From: Mesostigma viride
Lineage: Eukaryota; Streptophyta; Mesostigmatophyceae; Mesostigmatales; Mesostigmataceae
DNA length: 42,500 nucleotides
Direction: 5' to 3'
Assembly: GCA_009746045.1 (NCBI GenBank)
Contig: RPFO01000258.1
Span: forward strand, 175,001-217,500
A program made the translations under genes and the position numbers. Numbering within the stretch: position 1 is the first letter of the stretch; each line of letters starts with the position of its first letter. The notes under the pieces are model-generated. The model worked only from the letters and a program-made list of their open reading frames with translations. It had not been told where the DNA came from and searched no databases. Positions 31,279 through 42,500 of this stretch are shown here, piece after piece.

Positions 31279-34200
31279 GATCATCAATGACCCCATGGGA
31301 GCCTGAATCCTCATCATTAAATACATAAATGCCACGGTCCATGTACGTAGACGGGCCATGATGACACCAATGGAGCCTGAATCCTCATCATTAATTACAT
31401 AAATGCCAACCATGTACATACACGGGCAATGATGACACCATGGGAGCCTGAATCCTCATCATTAATTACATAAATGCCAACCATGTACGTAGGCCAGCCA
31501 TGATGACACTATGGGAGCCTGAATCCTCATCATTAATTTCATACATGCCAACAACACGTAGACGGGCCATAATGACACCACGGGAGCCTGAATCCTCATC
31601 ATTTTTTTTTCTTTGACATCCATGTACGTAGGCCAGCCATGATGACACCATGGGAGCCTGAATCCTCATCATTTTTTTTCTGAGACATCCATGTACGTAG
31701 GCCAGCCATGATGACACCATGGGAGCCTGAATCCTCATCATTAAATACATACATGCCATCCATGTACGTAGACAGGCCATGATGACACCATGGGAGCCTG
31801 AATCCTCATCATTTACTATTCCTTGACATCCATGTACGTAGACGGGCCATGATGACACCATGGGAGCCTGAATCCTCATCATTTTTTTTTCTTTGACATC
31901 CATGTACATACGTAGGCCAGCCATGATGACACCAATGGAGCCTGAATTCTCATCATTAATTACATACATGCCATCCATGTACGTAGACAGGCCATGACAT
32001 CTGACACCATGGGAGCCTGAATCCTCATCATTTACTATTCCTTGACATCCATGTACGTAGACGGGCCATGATGACACCATGGGAGCCTGAATCCTCATCA
32101 TTTTTTTTTCTTTGACATCCATGTACATACGTAGGCCAGCCATGATGACACCAATGGAGCCTGAATCCTCATCATTAATTACATACATAAATGCCAACCA
32201 TGTACATACACGGGCAATGATGACACCAATGGAGCCTGAATCCTCATCATTAATTACATAAATGCCAACCATGTACATACACGGGCAATGATGACACCAT
32301 GGGAGCCTGAATCCTCATCATTTTTTTTTTCTTTGACATCCATGTACATACGTAGGCCAGCCATGATGACACCAATGGAGCCTGAATCCTCATCATTAAT
32401 TACATACATGCCATCCATGTACGTAGACAAGCCATGATGACACCATGGGAGCCTGAATCCTCATCATTAATTACATACATGCCATCCATGTACGTAGACA
32501 GGCCATGATGACACCATGGGAGCCTGAATCCTCATCATTTACTATTCCTTGACATCCATGTACGTAGGCCAGCCATGGAGACACCATGGGAGCCTGAATC
32601 CTCCTCATTAATTACATAAATGCCAACCATGTACGTAGACAAGCCATGATGACCCCATGGGAGCCTGAATCCTCATCATTAATTACATAAATGCCATCCA
32701 TGTACGTAGACGGGCCATGATGACACCATGGGAGCCTGAATCCTCCTCATTAATTACATAAATGCCAACCATGTACGTAGACAAGCCATGATGACACCAT
32801 GGGAGCCTGAATCCTCATCATTTACTATTCCTTGACATCCATGTACGTAGGCCAGCCATGATGACACCATGGAGCCTGAATCCTCCTCATTAATTACATA
32901 AATGCCAACCATGTACGTAGACAGCCATGATGACCCATGGGAGCCTGAATCCTCATCATTTACTATTCCTTGACATCCATGTACGTAGACGGGCCATGAT
33001 GACACCATGGGAGCCTGAATCCTCATCATTTACTATTCCTTGACATCCATGTACGTAGGCCAGCCATGATGACACCAATGGAGCCTGAATCCTCATCATT
33101 AATTACATACATAAATGCCATGATCATCAATGACCCCATGGGAGCCTGAATCCTCATCATTAAATACATAAATGCCACGGTCCATGTACGTAGACGGGCC
33201 ATGATGACACCAATGGAGCCTGAATCCTCATCATTAATTACATAAATGCCAACCATGTACATACACGGGCAATGATGACACCATGGGAGCCTGAATCCTC
33301 ATCATTAATTACATAAATGCCAACCATGTACGTAGGCCAGCCATGATGACACTATGGGAGCCTGAATCCTCATCATTAATTTCATACATGCCAACAACAC
33401 GTAGACGGGCCATAATGACACCACGGGAGCCTGAATCCTCATCATTTTTTTTTCTTTGACATCCATGTACGTAGGCCAGCCATGATGACACCATGGGAGC
33501 CTGAATCCTCATCATTTTTTTTCTGAGACATCCATGTACGTAGGCCAGCCATGATGACACCATGGGAGCCTGAATCCTCATCATTAAATACATACATGCC
33601 ATCCATGTACGTAGACAGGCCATGATGACACCATGGGAGCCTGAATCCTCATCATTTACTATTCCTTGACATCCATGTACGTAGACGGGCCATGATGACA
33701 CCATGGGAGCCTGAATCCTCATCATTTTTTTTTCTTTGACATCCATGTACATACGTAGGCCAGCCATGATGACACCAATGGAGCCTGAATTCTCATCATT
33801 AATTACATACATGCCATCCATGTACGTAGACAGGCCATGACATCTGACACCATGGGAGCCTGAATCCTCATCATTTACTATTCCTTGACATCCATGTACG
33901 TAGACGGGCCATGATGACACCATGGGAGCCTGAATCCTCATCATTTTTTTTTCTTTGACATCCATGTACATACGTAGGCCAGCCATGATGACACCAATGG
34001 AGCCTGAATCCTCATCATTAATTACATACATAAATGCCAACCATGTACATACACGGGCAATGATGACACCAATGGAGCCTGAATCCTCATCATTAATTAC
34101 ATAAATGCCAACCATGTACATACACGGGCAATGATGACACCATGGGAGCCTGAATCCTCATCATTTTTTTTTTCTTTGACATCCATGTACATACGTAGGC

Positions 34201-36790
34201 CAGCCATGATGACACCAATGGAGCCTGAATCCTCATCATTAATTACATACATGCCATCCATGTACGTAGACAAGCCATGATGACACCATGGGAGCCTGAA
34301 TCCTCATCATTAATTACATACATGCCATCCATGTACGTAGACAGGCCATGATGACACCATGGGAGCCTGAATCCTCATCATTTACTATTCCTTGACATCC
34401 ATGTACGTAGGCCAGCCATGGAGACACCATGGGAGCCTGAATCCTCCTCATTAATTACATAAATGCCAACCATGTACGTAGACAAGCCATGATGACCCCA
34501 TGGGAGCCTGAATCCTCATCATTAATTACATAAATGCCATCCATGTACGTAGACGGGCCATGATGACACCATGGGAGCCTGAATCCTCCTCATTAATTAC
34601 ATAAATGCCAACCATGTACGTAGACAAGCCATGATGACACCATGGGAGCCTGAATCCTCATCATTTACTATTCCTTGACATCCATGTACGTAGGCCAGCC
34701 ATGATGACACCAATGGAGCCTGAATCCTCCTCGTTAATTACATAAATGCCAACCATGTACGTAGACAAGCCATGATGACCCCATGGGAGCCTGAATCCTC
34801 ATCATTTACTATTCCTTGACATCCATGTACGTAGACGGGCCATGATGACACCATGGGAGCCTGAATCCTCATCATTTACTATTCCTTGACATCCATGTAC
34901 GTAGGCCAGCCATGATGACACCAATGGAGCCTGAATCCTCATCATTAATTACATACATAAATGCCATGATCATCAATGACCCCATGGGAGCCTGAATCCT
35001 CATCATTAAATACATAAATGCCACGGTCCATGTACGTAGACGGGCCATGATGACACCAATGGAGCCTGAATCCTCATCATTAATTACATAAATGCCAACC
35101 ATGTACATACACGGGCAATGATGACACCATGGGAGCCTGAATCCTCATCATTAATTACATAAATGCCAACCATGTACGTAGGCCAGCCATGATGACACTA
35201 TGGGAGCCTGAATCCTCATCATTAATTTCATACATGCCAACAACACGTAGACGGGCCATAATGACACCACGGGAGCCTGAATCCTCATCATTTTTTTTTC
35301 TTTGACATCCATGTACGTAGGCCAGCCATGATGACACCATGGGAGCCTGAATCCTCATCATTTTTTTTCTGAGACATCCATGTACGTAGGCCAGCCATGA
35401 TGACACCATGGGAGCCTGAATCCTCATCATTAAATACATACATGCCATCCATGTACGTAGACAGGCCATGATGACACCATGGGAGCCTGAATCCTCATCA
35501 TTTACTATTCCTTGACATCCATGTACGTAGACGGGCCATGATGACACCATGGGAGCCTGAATCCTCATCATTTTTTTTTCTTTGACATCCATGTACATAC
35601 GTAGGCCAGCCATGATGACACCAATGGAGCCTGAATTCTCATCATTAATTACATACATGCCATCCATGTACGTAGACAGGCCATGACATCTGACACCATG
35701 GGAGCCTGAATCCTCATCATTTACTATTCCTTGACATCCATGTACGTAGACGGGCCATGATGACACCATGGGAGCCTGAATCCTCATCATTTTTTTTTCT
35801 TTGACATCCATGTACATACGTAGGCCAGCCATGATGACACCAATGGAGCCTGAATCCTCATCATTAATTACATACATAAATGCCAACCATGTACATACAC
35901 GGGCAATGATGACACCAATGGAGCCTGAATCCTCATCATTAATTACATAAATGCCAACCATGTACATACACGGGCAATGATGACACCATGGGAGCCTGAA
36001 TCCTCATCATTTTTTTTTTCTTTGACATCCATGTACATACGTAGGCCAGCCATGATGACACCAATGGAGCCTGAATCCTCATCATTAATTACATACATGC
36101 CATCCATGTACGTAGACAAGCCATGATGACACCATGGGAGCCTGAATCCTCATCATTAATTACATACATGCCATCCATGTACGTAGACAGGCCATGATGA
36201 CACCATGGGAGCCTGAATCCTCATCATTTACTATTCCTTGACATCCATGTACGTAGGCCAGCCATGGAGACACCATGGGAGCCTGAATCCTCCTCATTAA
36301 TTACATAAATGCCAACCATGTACGTAGACAAGCCATGATGACCCCATGGGAGCCTGAATCCTCATCATTAATTACATAAATGCCATCCATGTACGTAGAC
36401 GGGCCATGATGACACCATGGGAGCCTGAATCCTCCTCATTAATTACATAAATGCCAACCATGTACGTAGACAAGCCATGATGACACCATGGGAGCCTGAA
36501 TCCTCATCATTTACTATTCCTTGACATCCATGTACGTAGGCCAGCCATGATGACACCAATGGAGCCTGAATCCTCCTCGTTAATTACATAAATGCCAACC
36601 ATGTACGTAGACAAGCCATGATGACCCCATGGGAGCCTGAATCCTCATCATTTACTATTCCTTGACATCCATGTACGTAGACGGGCCATGATGACACCAT
36701 GGGAGCCTGAATCCTCATCATTTACTATTCCTTGACATCCATGTACGTAGGCCAGCCATGATGACACCAATGGAGCCTGAATCCTCTTCA
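31279..36790 (+). repeat. 1.84-kb higher-order repeat, three copies
   Basis: Within the 70-bp array, a block of about 26 units in fixed order recurs at 31279, 33121 and 34967 (marker TGATCATCAATGACC), spaced 1842 and 1846 bp. The copies are almost identical. Copy 1 is shorter by about four single-base losses, three of them visible near 32869-32935 (CACCATGGAGCC, AGACAGCC, GACCCATGG). Copy 3 leaves the pattern at about 36790. The marker also occurs once at 28437 in a partly related context. This shows recent large-block amplification on top of unit-level divergence. Confidence 0.88.
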
Positions 36791-36813
36791 TTTTCTTAAT
36801 GAGAGGATTCAGG
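36776..36813. repeat. Mini-hairpin within the array, second copy
   Basis: Same sequence as 30156-30193, in the same unit context, showing that the segment around it was itself duplicated. Confidence 0.85.
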
Positions 36814-38385
36814 TTACATAAATGCCAACCATGTAGGTAGACAAGCCATGATGACACCATGGGAGCCTGAATCCTCATCATTAAATACATAAATGCCATC
36901 CATGTACGTAGGCCAGCCATGGAGACACCATGGGAGCCTGAATCCTCCTCATTAATTACATAAATGCCAACCATGTACGTAGACAAGCCATGATGACACC
37001 ATGGGAGCCTGAATCCTCATCATTTACTATTCCTTGACATCCATGTACGTAGGCCAGCCATGATGACACCAATGGAGCCTGAATCCTCCTCGTTAATTAC
37101 ATAAATGCCAACCATGTACGTAGACAAGCCATGATGACCCCATGGGAGCCTGAATCCTCATCATTTACTATTCCTTGACATCCATGTACGTAGACGGGCC
37201 ATGATGACACCATGGGAGCCTGAATCCTCTTCATTAATTACATAAATGCCAACCATGTACGTAGACGGGCCATGATGACACCATGGGAGCCTGAATCCTC
37301 ATCATTTTTTTTATGAAACATCCATGTACGTAGGCCAGCCATGATGACACCATGGGAGCCTGAATCCTCATCATTTTTTTTTCTTTGACATCCATGTACG
37401 TAGACGGGCCATGATGACACCATGGGAGCCTGAATCCTCATCATTAATTACATACATGCCATCCATGTACGTACACGGGCCATGATGACACCATGGGAGC
37501 CTGAATCCTCATCATTTACTATTCCTTGACATCCATGTACGTAGGCCAGCCATGGAGACACCATGGGAGCCTGAATCCTCCTCGTTAATTACATAAATGC
37601 CAACCATGTACGTAGACAAGCCATGATGACCCCATGGGAGCCTGAATCCTCATCATTAATTACATAAATGCCATTCATGTACGTAGGCCAGCCATGGAGA
37701 CACCATGGGAGCCTGAATCCTCATCATTAATTACATACATGCCAACAATGTAGGTAGACAAGCCATGATGACACCATGGGAGCCTGAATCCTCATCATTT
37801 ATTTTATGAGACATCCATGTACGTAGGCCAGCCATGATGACACCATGGGAGCCTGAATCCTCATCATTTCTTTTTCTTTGACATCCATGTACGTAGGCCA
37901 GCCATGATGACACCATGGGAGCCTGAATCCTCCTCATTAATTACATACATGCCATCCATGTACGTACACGGGCCATGATGACACCATGGGAGCCTGAATC
38001 CTCCTCATTTACTATTCCTTGACATCCATGTACGTAGGCCAGCCATGGAGACACCATGGGAGCCTGAATCCTCATCATTAATTACATAAATGCCAACCAT
38101 GTACGTAGACAAGCCATGATGACACCATGGGAGCCTGAATCCTCCTCATTAATTACATAAATGCCAACCATGTACGTAGACAAGCCATGATGACACCATG
38201 GGAGCCTGAATCCTCATCATTAATTACATACATGCCATCCATGTACGTAGACAGGCCATGATGACACCATGGGAGCCTGAATCCTCATCATTTACTATTC
38301 CTTGACATCCATGTACGTAGGCCAGCCATGGAGACACCATGGGAGCCTGAATCCTCATCATTAAATACATAAATGCCATCCATGT

Positions 38386-39426
38386 AATTAATGATGAGGA
38401 TTCAGGCTCCCATGGTGTCATCATGGCCCGTCTACGTACATGGATGTCAAGGAATAGTAAATGATGAGGATTCAGGCTCCCATGGTGTCATCATGGCTTG
38501 TCTACGTACATGGTTGGCATTTATGTAATTAACGAGGAGGATTCAGGCTCCCATAATGTCTCCATGGCTGGCCTACGTACATGGATGTCAAGGAATAGTA
38601 AATGATGAGGATTCAGGCTCCCATGGTGTCATCATGGCCCGTCTACGTACATGGATGGCATGTATGTAATTAATGATGAGGATTCAGGCTCCCATGGTGT
38701 CATCATGGCCCGTCTACGTATATGGATGTCAAAGAAAAAAAAATGACGAGGATTCAGGCTCCCATGGTGTCATCATGGCTGGCCTACGTACATGGATGTC
38801 TCATAAAAAAAATGATGAGGATTCAGGCTCCCATGGTGTCATCATGGCCCGTCTACGTACATGGTTGGCATTTATGTAATTAATGATGAGGATTCAGGCT
38901 CCCATGGTGTCATCATGGCCTGTCTACGTACATGGATGGCATGTATGTATTTAATGATGAGGATTCAGGCTCCCATGGTGTCATCATGGCTGGCCTACGT
39001 ACATGGATGTCTCAGAAAAAAAATGTGGAGGATTCAGGCTCCCATGGTGTCATCATGGCTGGCCTACGTACATGGATGTCTCATAAAATAAATGATGAGG
39101 ATTCAGGCTCCCGTGGTGTCATTATGGCCCGTCTACGTGTTGTTGGCATGTATGAAATTAATGATGAGGATTCAGGCTCCCATAGTGTCATCATGGCTGG
39201 CCTACGTACATGGTTGGCATTTATGTATTTAATGATGAGGATTCAGGCTCCCATGGTGTCATCATGGCTTGTCTATGTACATGGTTGGCATTTATGTAAT
39301 TAATGATGAGGATTCAGGCTCCATTGGTGTCATCATGGCCCGTCTACGTACATGGGTGGCATTTATGTATTTAATGATGAGGATTTAGGCTCCCATGGGG
39401 TCATCATGGCTTGTCTACGTACATGG
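38386..39426 (-). repeat. ~70-bp satellite array, inverted side
   Basis: About 15 units in the opposite orientation. Read from the outer end inward, the first five or six units carry the same variants in the same order as the left array from 27653 (ACAAGCC with GACCCC; ACGGGCC with CCAATGG; CACTATGGG; the CAACAACACGTAG unit with CACCACGGG). The palindrome therefore extends into the satellite. One unit has ATTTAGGCTC and another AATGTGGAGG as private changes. Confidence 0.92.
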
Positions 39427-39710
39427 AGTCATATTGATTCATGGAACAATGAGATACCATTCTTAATTGAAAATTGTTCTTGATACTTTCACATGCATGC
39501 CCGGAATCGTGAATTTGTGCGGGTTTCCATGATGACAATCCTCATTGAATTCTTGAGCACACAATATTGAGCAATTTAGGGGCACTTCGGCAATGTTGAC
39601 CATTTTCATTCATGATCAATAAAATTAACATTTAATGCAATAAATACATATTCCACTCATTTTAATAAACCATGCAAAAACTTTACAAGCACGCTCAAGC
39701 TAGGGGTGGG

Positions 39711-40482
39711 CTGGCATGCACGCGTGGGTGTGGGGGTGGGCTGGCATGCATGCGTGGGTGTGGGGGTGGGCTGGCATGCACGTGTGGGTGTGGGGGTGGG
39801 CTGGCATGCATGCGTGGGTGTGGGGTTGGGCTAGCCTGCATGCGTGGGTGTGGGGGGGGGCTGGCATGCATGCGTGGGTGTGTGTGGGGGGCTAGCATGC
39901 ATGCGTAAGTGTGGGGGGGGGCTGGCATGCATGCGTGGGTGTGGGGGGGGGCTGGCATGCATGCGTGGGTGTGTGTGGGGGGCTAGCATGCATGCGTAAG
40001 TGTGGGGGGGGGCTGGCATGCATGCGTGGGTGTGTATGGGGGCTGGCATGCATGCGTGGGTGTGTGTGGGGGGCTAGCATGCATGCGTGGGTGTGTGGGG
40101 GGGCTGTCATGCATGCGTGGGTGTGTGTGGGGGCTGGCATCCATGCGTGGGTGTGTGGGGGGGCTAGCATGCATGCGTGGGTGTGGGGGTGGGCTAGCAT
40201 GCATGCGTGGGTGTGGGGGGGGGCGGTCATGCATGCGTGGGTGTGTGGGGGGGCTGGCATGCATGCGTGGGTGTGTGGGGGGGCTAGCATGCATGCGTGG
40301 GTGTGGGGGTGGGCTAGCATGCATGCGTGGGTGTGAGTGTGGGCTAGCATGCATGCGTGGGTGTGGGGGGGGGCTAGCATGCATGCGTGGGTGTGGGGGG
40401 GCCGGGGCCGGGGCTAGCATGCATGCGTGGGTGTGGGGGTGGGCTAGCATGCATGCGTGGGTGTGGGGGGGGGCTAGCACGC
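39711..40482. repeat. 30-bp GC-rich array, right arm
   Basis: Mirror of 26610-27378, with units in the same order when reversed. Differences are confined to the length of G runs. Confidence 0.95.
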
Positions 40483-41143
40483 CCCACCCCTCCATCGGCA
40501 CAGCCAGCCTTGTGAGTCTACCCTTAACAACAAGGCTGGTAGGACGACACGCCTGAGCAGCATATGTCATGCCTATCTCAGGCTAATAATGTGTGATTTT
40601 GTGCCAACAACCAAGTTGTTCCACCCAACAACACATTATAAACCCTCTTCCAAAATGCCCAACAAGCCGGACACGTGGAGGACCACACACGCAGTATATA
40701 AAGAGAAAATAAGCTGACTTTTTATCCAGCCAACCTGTGGCTAGCTGCTCTGGTTAGCATGACAAATGCTAACATTTACTCAGTGGGAAAGGTGAAGAGA
40801 CCATTGGAACAGCCTACCTGACGCATGTGCCACCAAAGCATTGTGTCCCGCAAAATGCACACTGCCTCCTTTCTAACAAGCACGAGCCGCTCTCTTTAGG
40901 AGACAGGTGCCAGCTCGTCAGTGTCTGGGGAAAATGATGCCGCTGCTTAGGAAGACCGCGTGAATTTCCTCGAACACAACTGTCTATAAAGCAAAAGAAA
41001 TTTCAGAGAAGCATGGAAATAAAAGCATTACACCTTCCCGACAGGTTGTGGGCCACGCGCTGCAGCAAGCCAGCCACGTCACAGACGAACTTGCTTAAAA
41101 ACATCCAGGAATCCAGCGATGCAGCGCCAGGACCCGCAACTTC

Positions 41144-41542
41144 ATGGCTGCATCTGGCCGGAAAGAAGGCAAAAAGCTTACGCTCAACGAGGTAAGAAAG
41201 CAGGAAAGCGCTATCTTAGGACGTTTAATACAAGAACGTACCATAACGGGCATTTATTCGTGCCCAGGCGCACAAGAAAGGCCACCCTTTCATGGAGAGG
41301 TCGGGCGCGCATGGCGCAGGCCTAATGTTATCTTACCGCAAAATGACGGGAAAGGTAAAGATAGCAGCGGGAATTTTTACGGCTTTAGAAACATCATTAA
41401 ACTAGCTTCCATTAGGACCATCAAAACTGGCAACAATCGACAATCACACCTGCAGGCATCAATTATACTTTATTCATCCCGACAGAAATTCAGGCCGGAC
41501 CCCCCTGCCGATGGTAAAGAAAAAGAGCCCGCGACATTATAG
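41144..41542 (+). CDS. Arm ORF, right copy
   Basis: A 132-codon ORF from ATG 41144 (MAASGRKEGKKLTLNEV..., then GAQERPPFHGEVG and NVILPQNDGKGKDSSGN). The same frame is open in the left arm, with mostly substitutions and one in-frame indel over about 115 codons. That gives weak support for past coding constraint. It ends in a divergent tail after a G-run length change. No family is recognised, and a strong donor (GAG|GTAAGA) follows codon 16. Confidence 0.35.
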   Translation: MAASGRKEGKKLTLNEVRKQESAILGRLIQERTITGIYSCPGAQERPPFHGEVGRAWRRPNVILPQNDGKGKDSSGNFYGFRNIIKLASIRTIKTGNNRQSHLQASIILYSSRQKFRPDPPADGKEKEPATL

Positions 41543-41690
41543 ATCGCAACTATCCCACCATAAATTAGAATCAGTAACTAATTTTCTCCAAGAATCGAGC
41601 ATTTTTTCTGCTTTCCGCGAGCCAGATTTGTCACGTTTCGTCTAAAAGCAGTCGCCATGGCCACTTCCGCAAGGGGTGCGCGCACCGTGC

Positions 41691-42500
41691 ACCCACTTTT
41701 CACGGTACGGAGGGTACCGCGGAATTTTTTTGGCGCGGAAAATATTCGCCGCCAAAAATTAACCATGCATGCATGCCCGTCGTCTCCAAACATTGCATTA
41801 CATGCACGTGACGGCGTGTTCCCTCGGTCATGGTGCGCGGCGGTGCCAGCTGGACTGATGTCATGCCCTCCACGTAGGCTCGTTCTACATTTCAAAACTG
41901 ATCCATGGCGCATAATTAGAATTTTGGAAGGTAGAATCAGGTTCTGAAGGTTCTACATAGTAGCCTAGTAAGGGTACACTAACATGTAGCCCAGTAGTTA
42001 CTAATCCTGCGATCATGACGGAATATACATGTAGTGATACTAATCGATACATGTAGTACACATGGTTGGCGCACAGAATGTTGTACAACCTGCCCTACAT
42101 GTCGGAAAAACGCACACTCTGACAAACGTGATTGAAATATATTGTACAACATCATCACTAACGCTACATCCGGAACTGTTCTAGTGAATAGCATTACAAT
42201 GTACTCCCCCGGCAGGTGTGGGTGCCCGAGTACTTGGGAGTCTGAACACGCAGTGTCGACTCCTATTGGTGCAAAAAGTCGTTTGGTGTGAAACGACTGG
42301 TCCAACCTAAAAAAATTTTGAATTTTTGCCGTGTCCAGTAACGGTCCTAGGTTGCACCCGCGGGACGTTCCGGCAGCTGTACAGAATAGATCAGAAAGAT
42401 ACGCCGCGGAATGACGCCAGTGCCCGGCAAATGTGAGTCGGGAACTGAACAGTCACTACAAACGTCGAAAATCTATTGCTCCACCCCCCAAAAAAAGCGT
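41691..42500. other. Right flank, no gene seen
   Basis: Outside the inverted repeat. Contains a short hairpin (GGCG.GGAAAATATTCGCCGCC at about 41731) and GCATGCATGC at 41765, the same core word as the 30-bp arrays. No protein-like ORF is recognised. Confidence 0.5.

Larger units (their letters stand above)
27653..38385 (+). repeat. ~70-bp satellite array, left orientation
   Basis: About 150 head-to-tail units of 67-73 bp. The core is CCATGTACGTAG, then (ACGGGCC/GCCAGCC/ACAAGCC), ATGATGACACCATGGGAGCC, TGAATCCTCATCATT and one of several linkers. Linker classes are TAATTACATAAATGCCA, TACTATTCCTTGACAT, poly-T plus CTTTGACAT, and T-run plus CTGAGACAT. Each unit has a possible 7-bp stem (ATGATGA/TCATCAT). 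The minus-strand ORFs across it, up to 270 codons, are repeat artefacts. Confidence 0.95.
25392..41690. mobile_element. Giant foldback-like inverted repeat element
   Basis: Two unique arms of about 2.26 kb (25392-27652 and 39427-41690) are reverse complements of each other and enclose an 11.8-kb satellite that itself switches orientation near 38385. Outside GCA/TGC at the borders the flanks show no similarity, and I found no obvious target-site duplication. Known foldback transposons have long inverted repeats containing short tandem repeats, which this resembles. There is no transposase in it. Alternatives are an unlinked palindromic satellite domain or an inverted duplication made by DNA breakage. 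Confidence 0.7.
39427..41690 (-). repeat. Right inverted-repeat arm
   Basis: Reverse complement of 25392-27652 (see that entry). The last clear match at the outside is GCGCGCACCGTGC, ending at about 41690. Confidence 0.9.

Noticed and set aside
27852-36986. Long minus-strand ORFs, up to 270 codons, with repeated words such as NDEDSGSHGVIMA
   Set aside because: They follow the 70-bp satellite, change frame from unit to unit as unit length varies, and recur on the opposite strand after the inversion. No start, domain or codon pattern supports a protein.

Overview
The window is nuclear eukaryotic DNA, most likely from a green alga. The one complete gene is a 10-exon RAD23 whose protein reads like the plant version, for example the blocks [25 protein letters not shown] and AANYLL. 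Exons are GC-rich, introns follow GT-AG, and introns and spacers are packed with short tandem repeats. I cannot name the species.

Layout. 1-9.1 kb is mostly non-coding and full of minisatellites with periods of 6-68 bp. On the minus strand it carries pieces of a palmitoyl-protein thioesterase gene: signal peptide plus LHGISDEC exons at 9104-8554 and the serine-nucleophile exon GFNLVGLSQ at 5078-5025. The other exons were not found. 10.28-18.02 kb is RAD23 on the plus strand, divergent from the thioesterase. It joins cleanly across nine introns into 408 residues (UBL, UBA1, XPC-binding, UBA2). 19.2-19.7 kb holds an unassigned ORF. 20.2-23.6 kb (minus) is a DDE-type transposase-like gene with two spliceable introns and one frameshift at a 13-G run. 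It is preceded by a short satellite built on the perfect palindrome CGCCGGCCGGCG.

25.39-41.69 kb is one very large inverted-repeat structure. Two arms of about 2.26 kb face each other. Each carries a 30-bp GC-rich array (ATGCATGC core), and between them lies an 11.8-kb array of about 70-bp units. The array changes orientation once, at about 38,385, so the palindrome runs into it from both sides. The left side has grown to 10.7 kb, including three copies of a 1.84-kb higher-order block, while the right side is only 1.04 kb. The outer 650 bp of the arms differ by several percent, whereas the inner 1.6 kb appear identical apart from homopolymer lengths. The long ORFs in this array are repeat artefacts.

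The most unusual signals are (1) this foldback-like giant palindrome and (2) repeated partial copies of exon edges, splice sites included, in at least four RAD23 introns, past its stop codon and in one transposase intron. The second suggests that short tandem duplication across splice junctions is a recurrent process in this genome.
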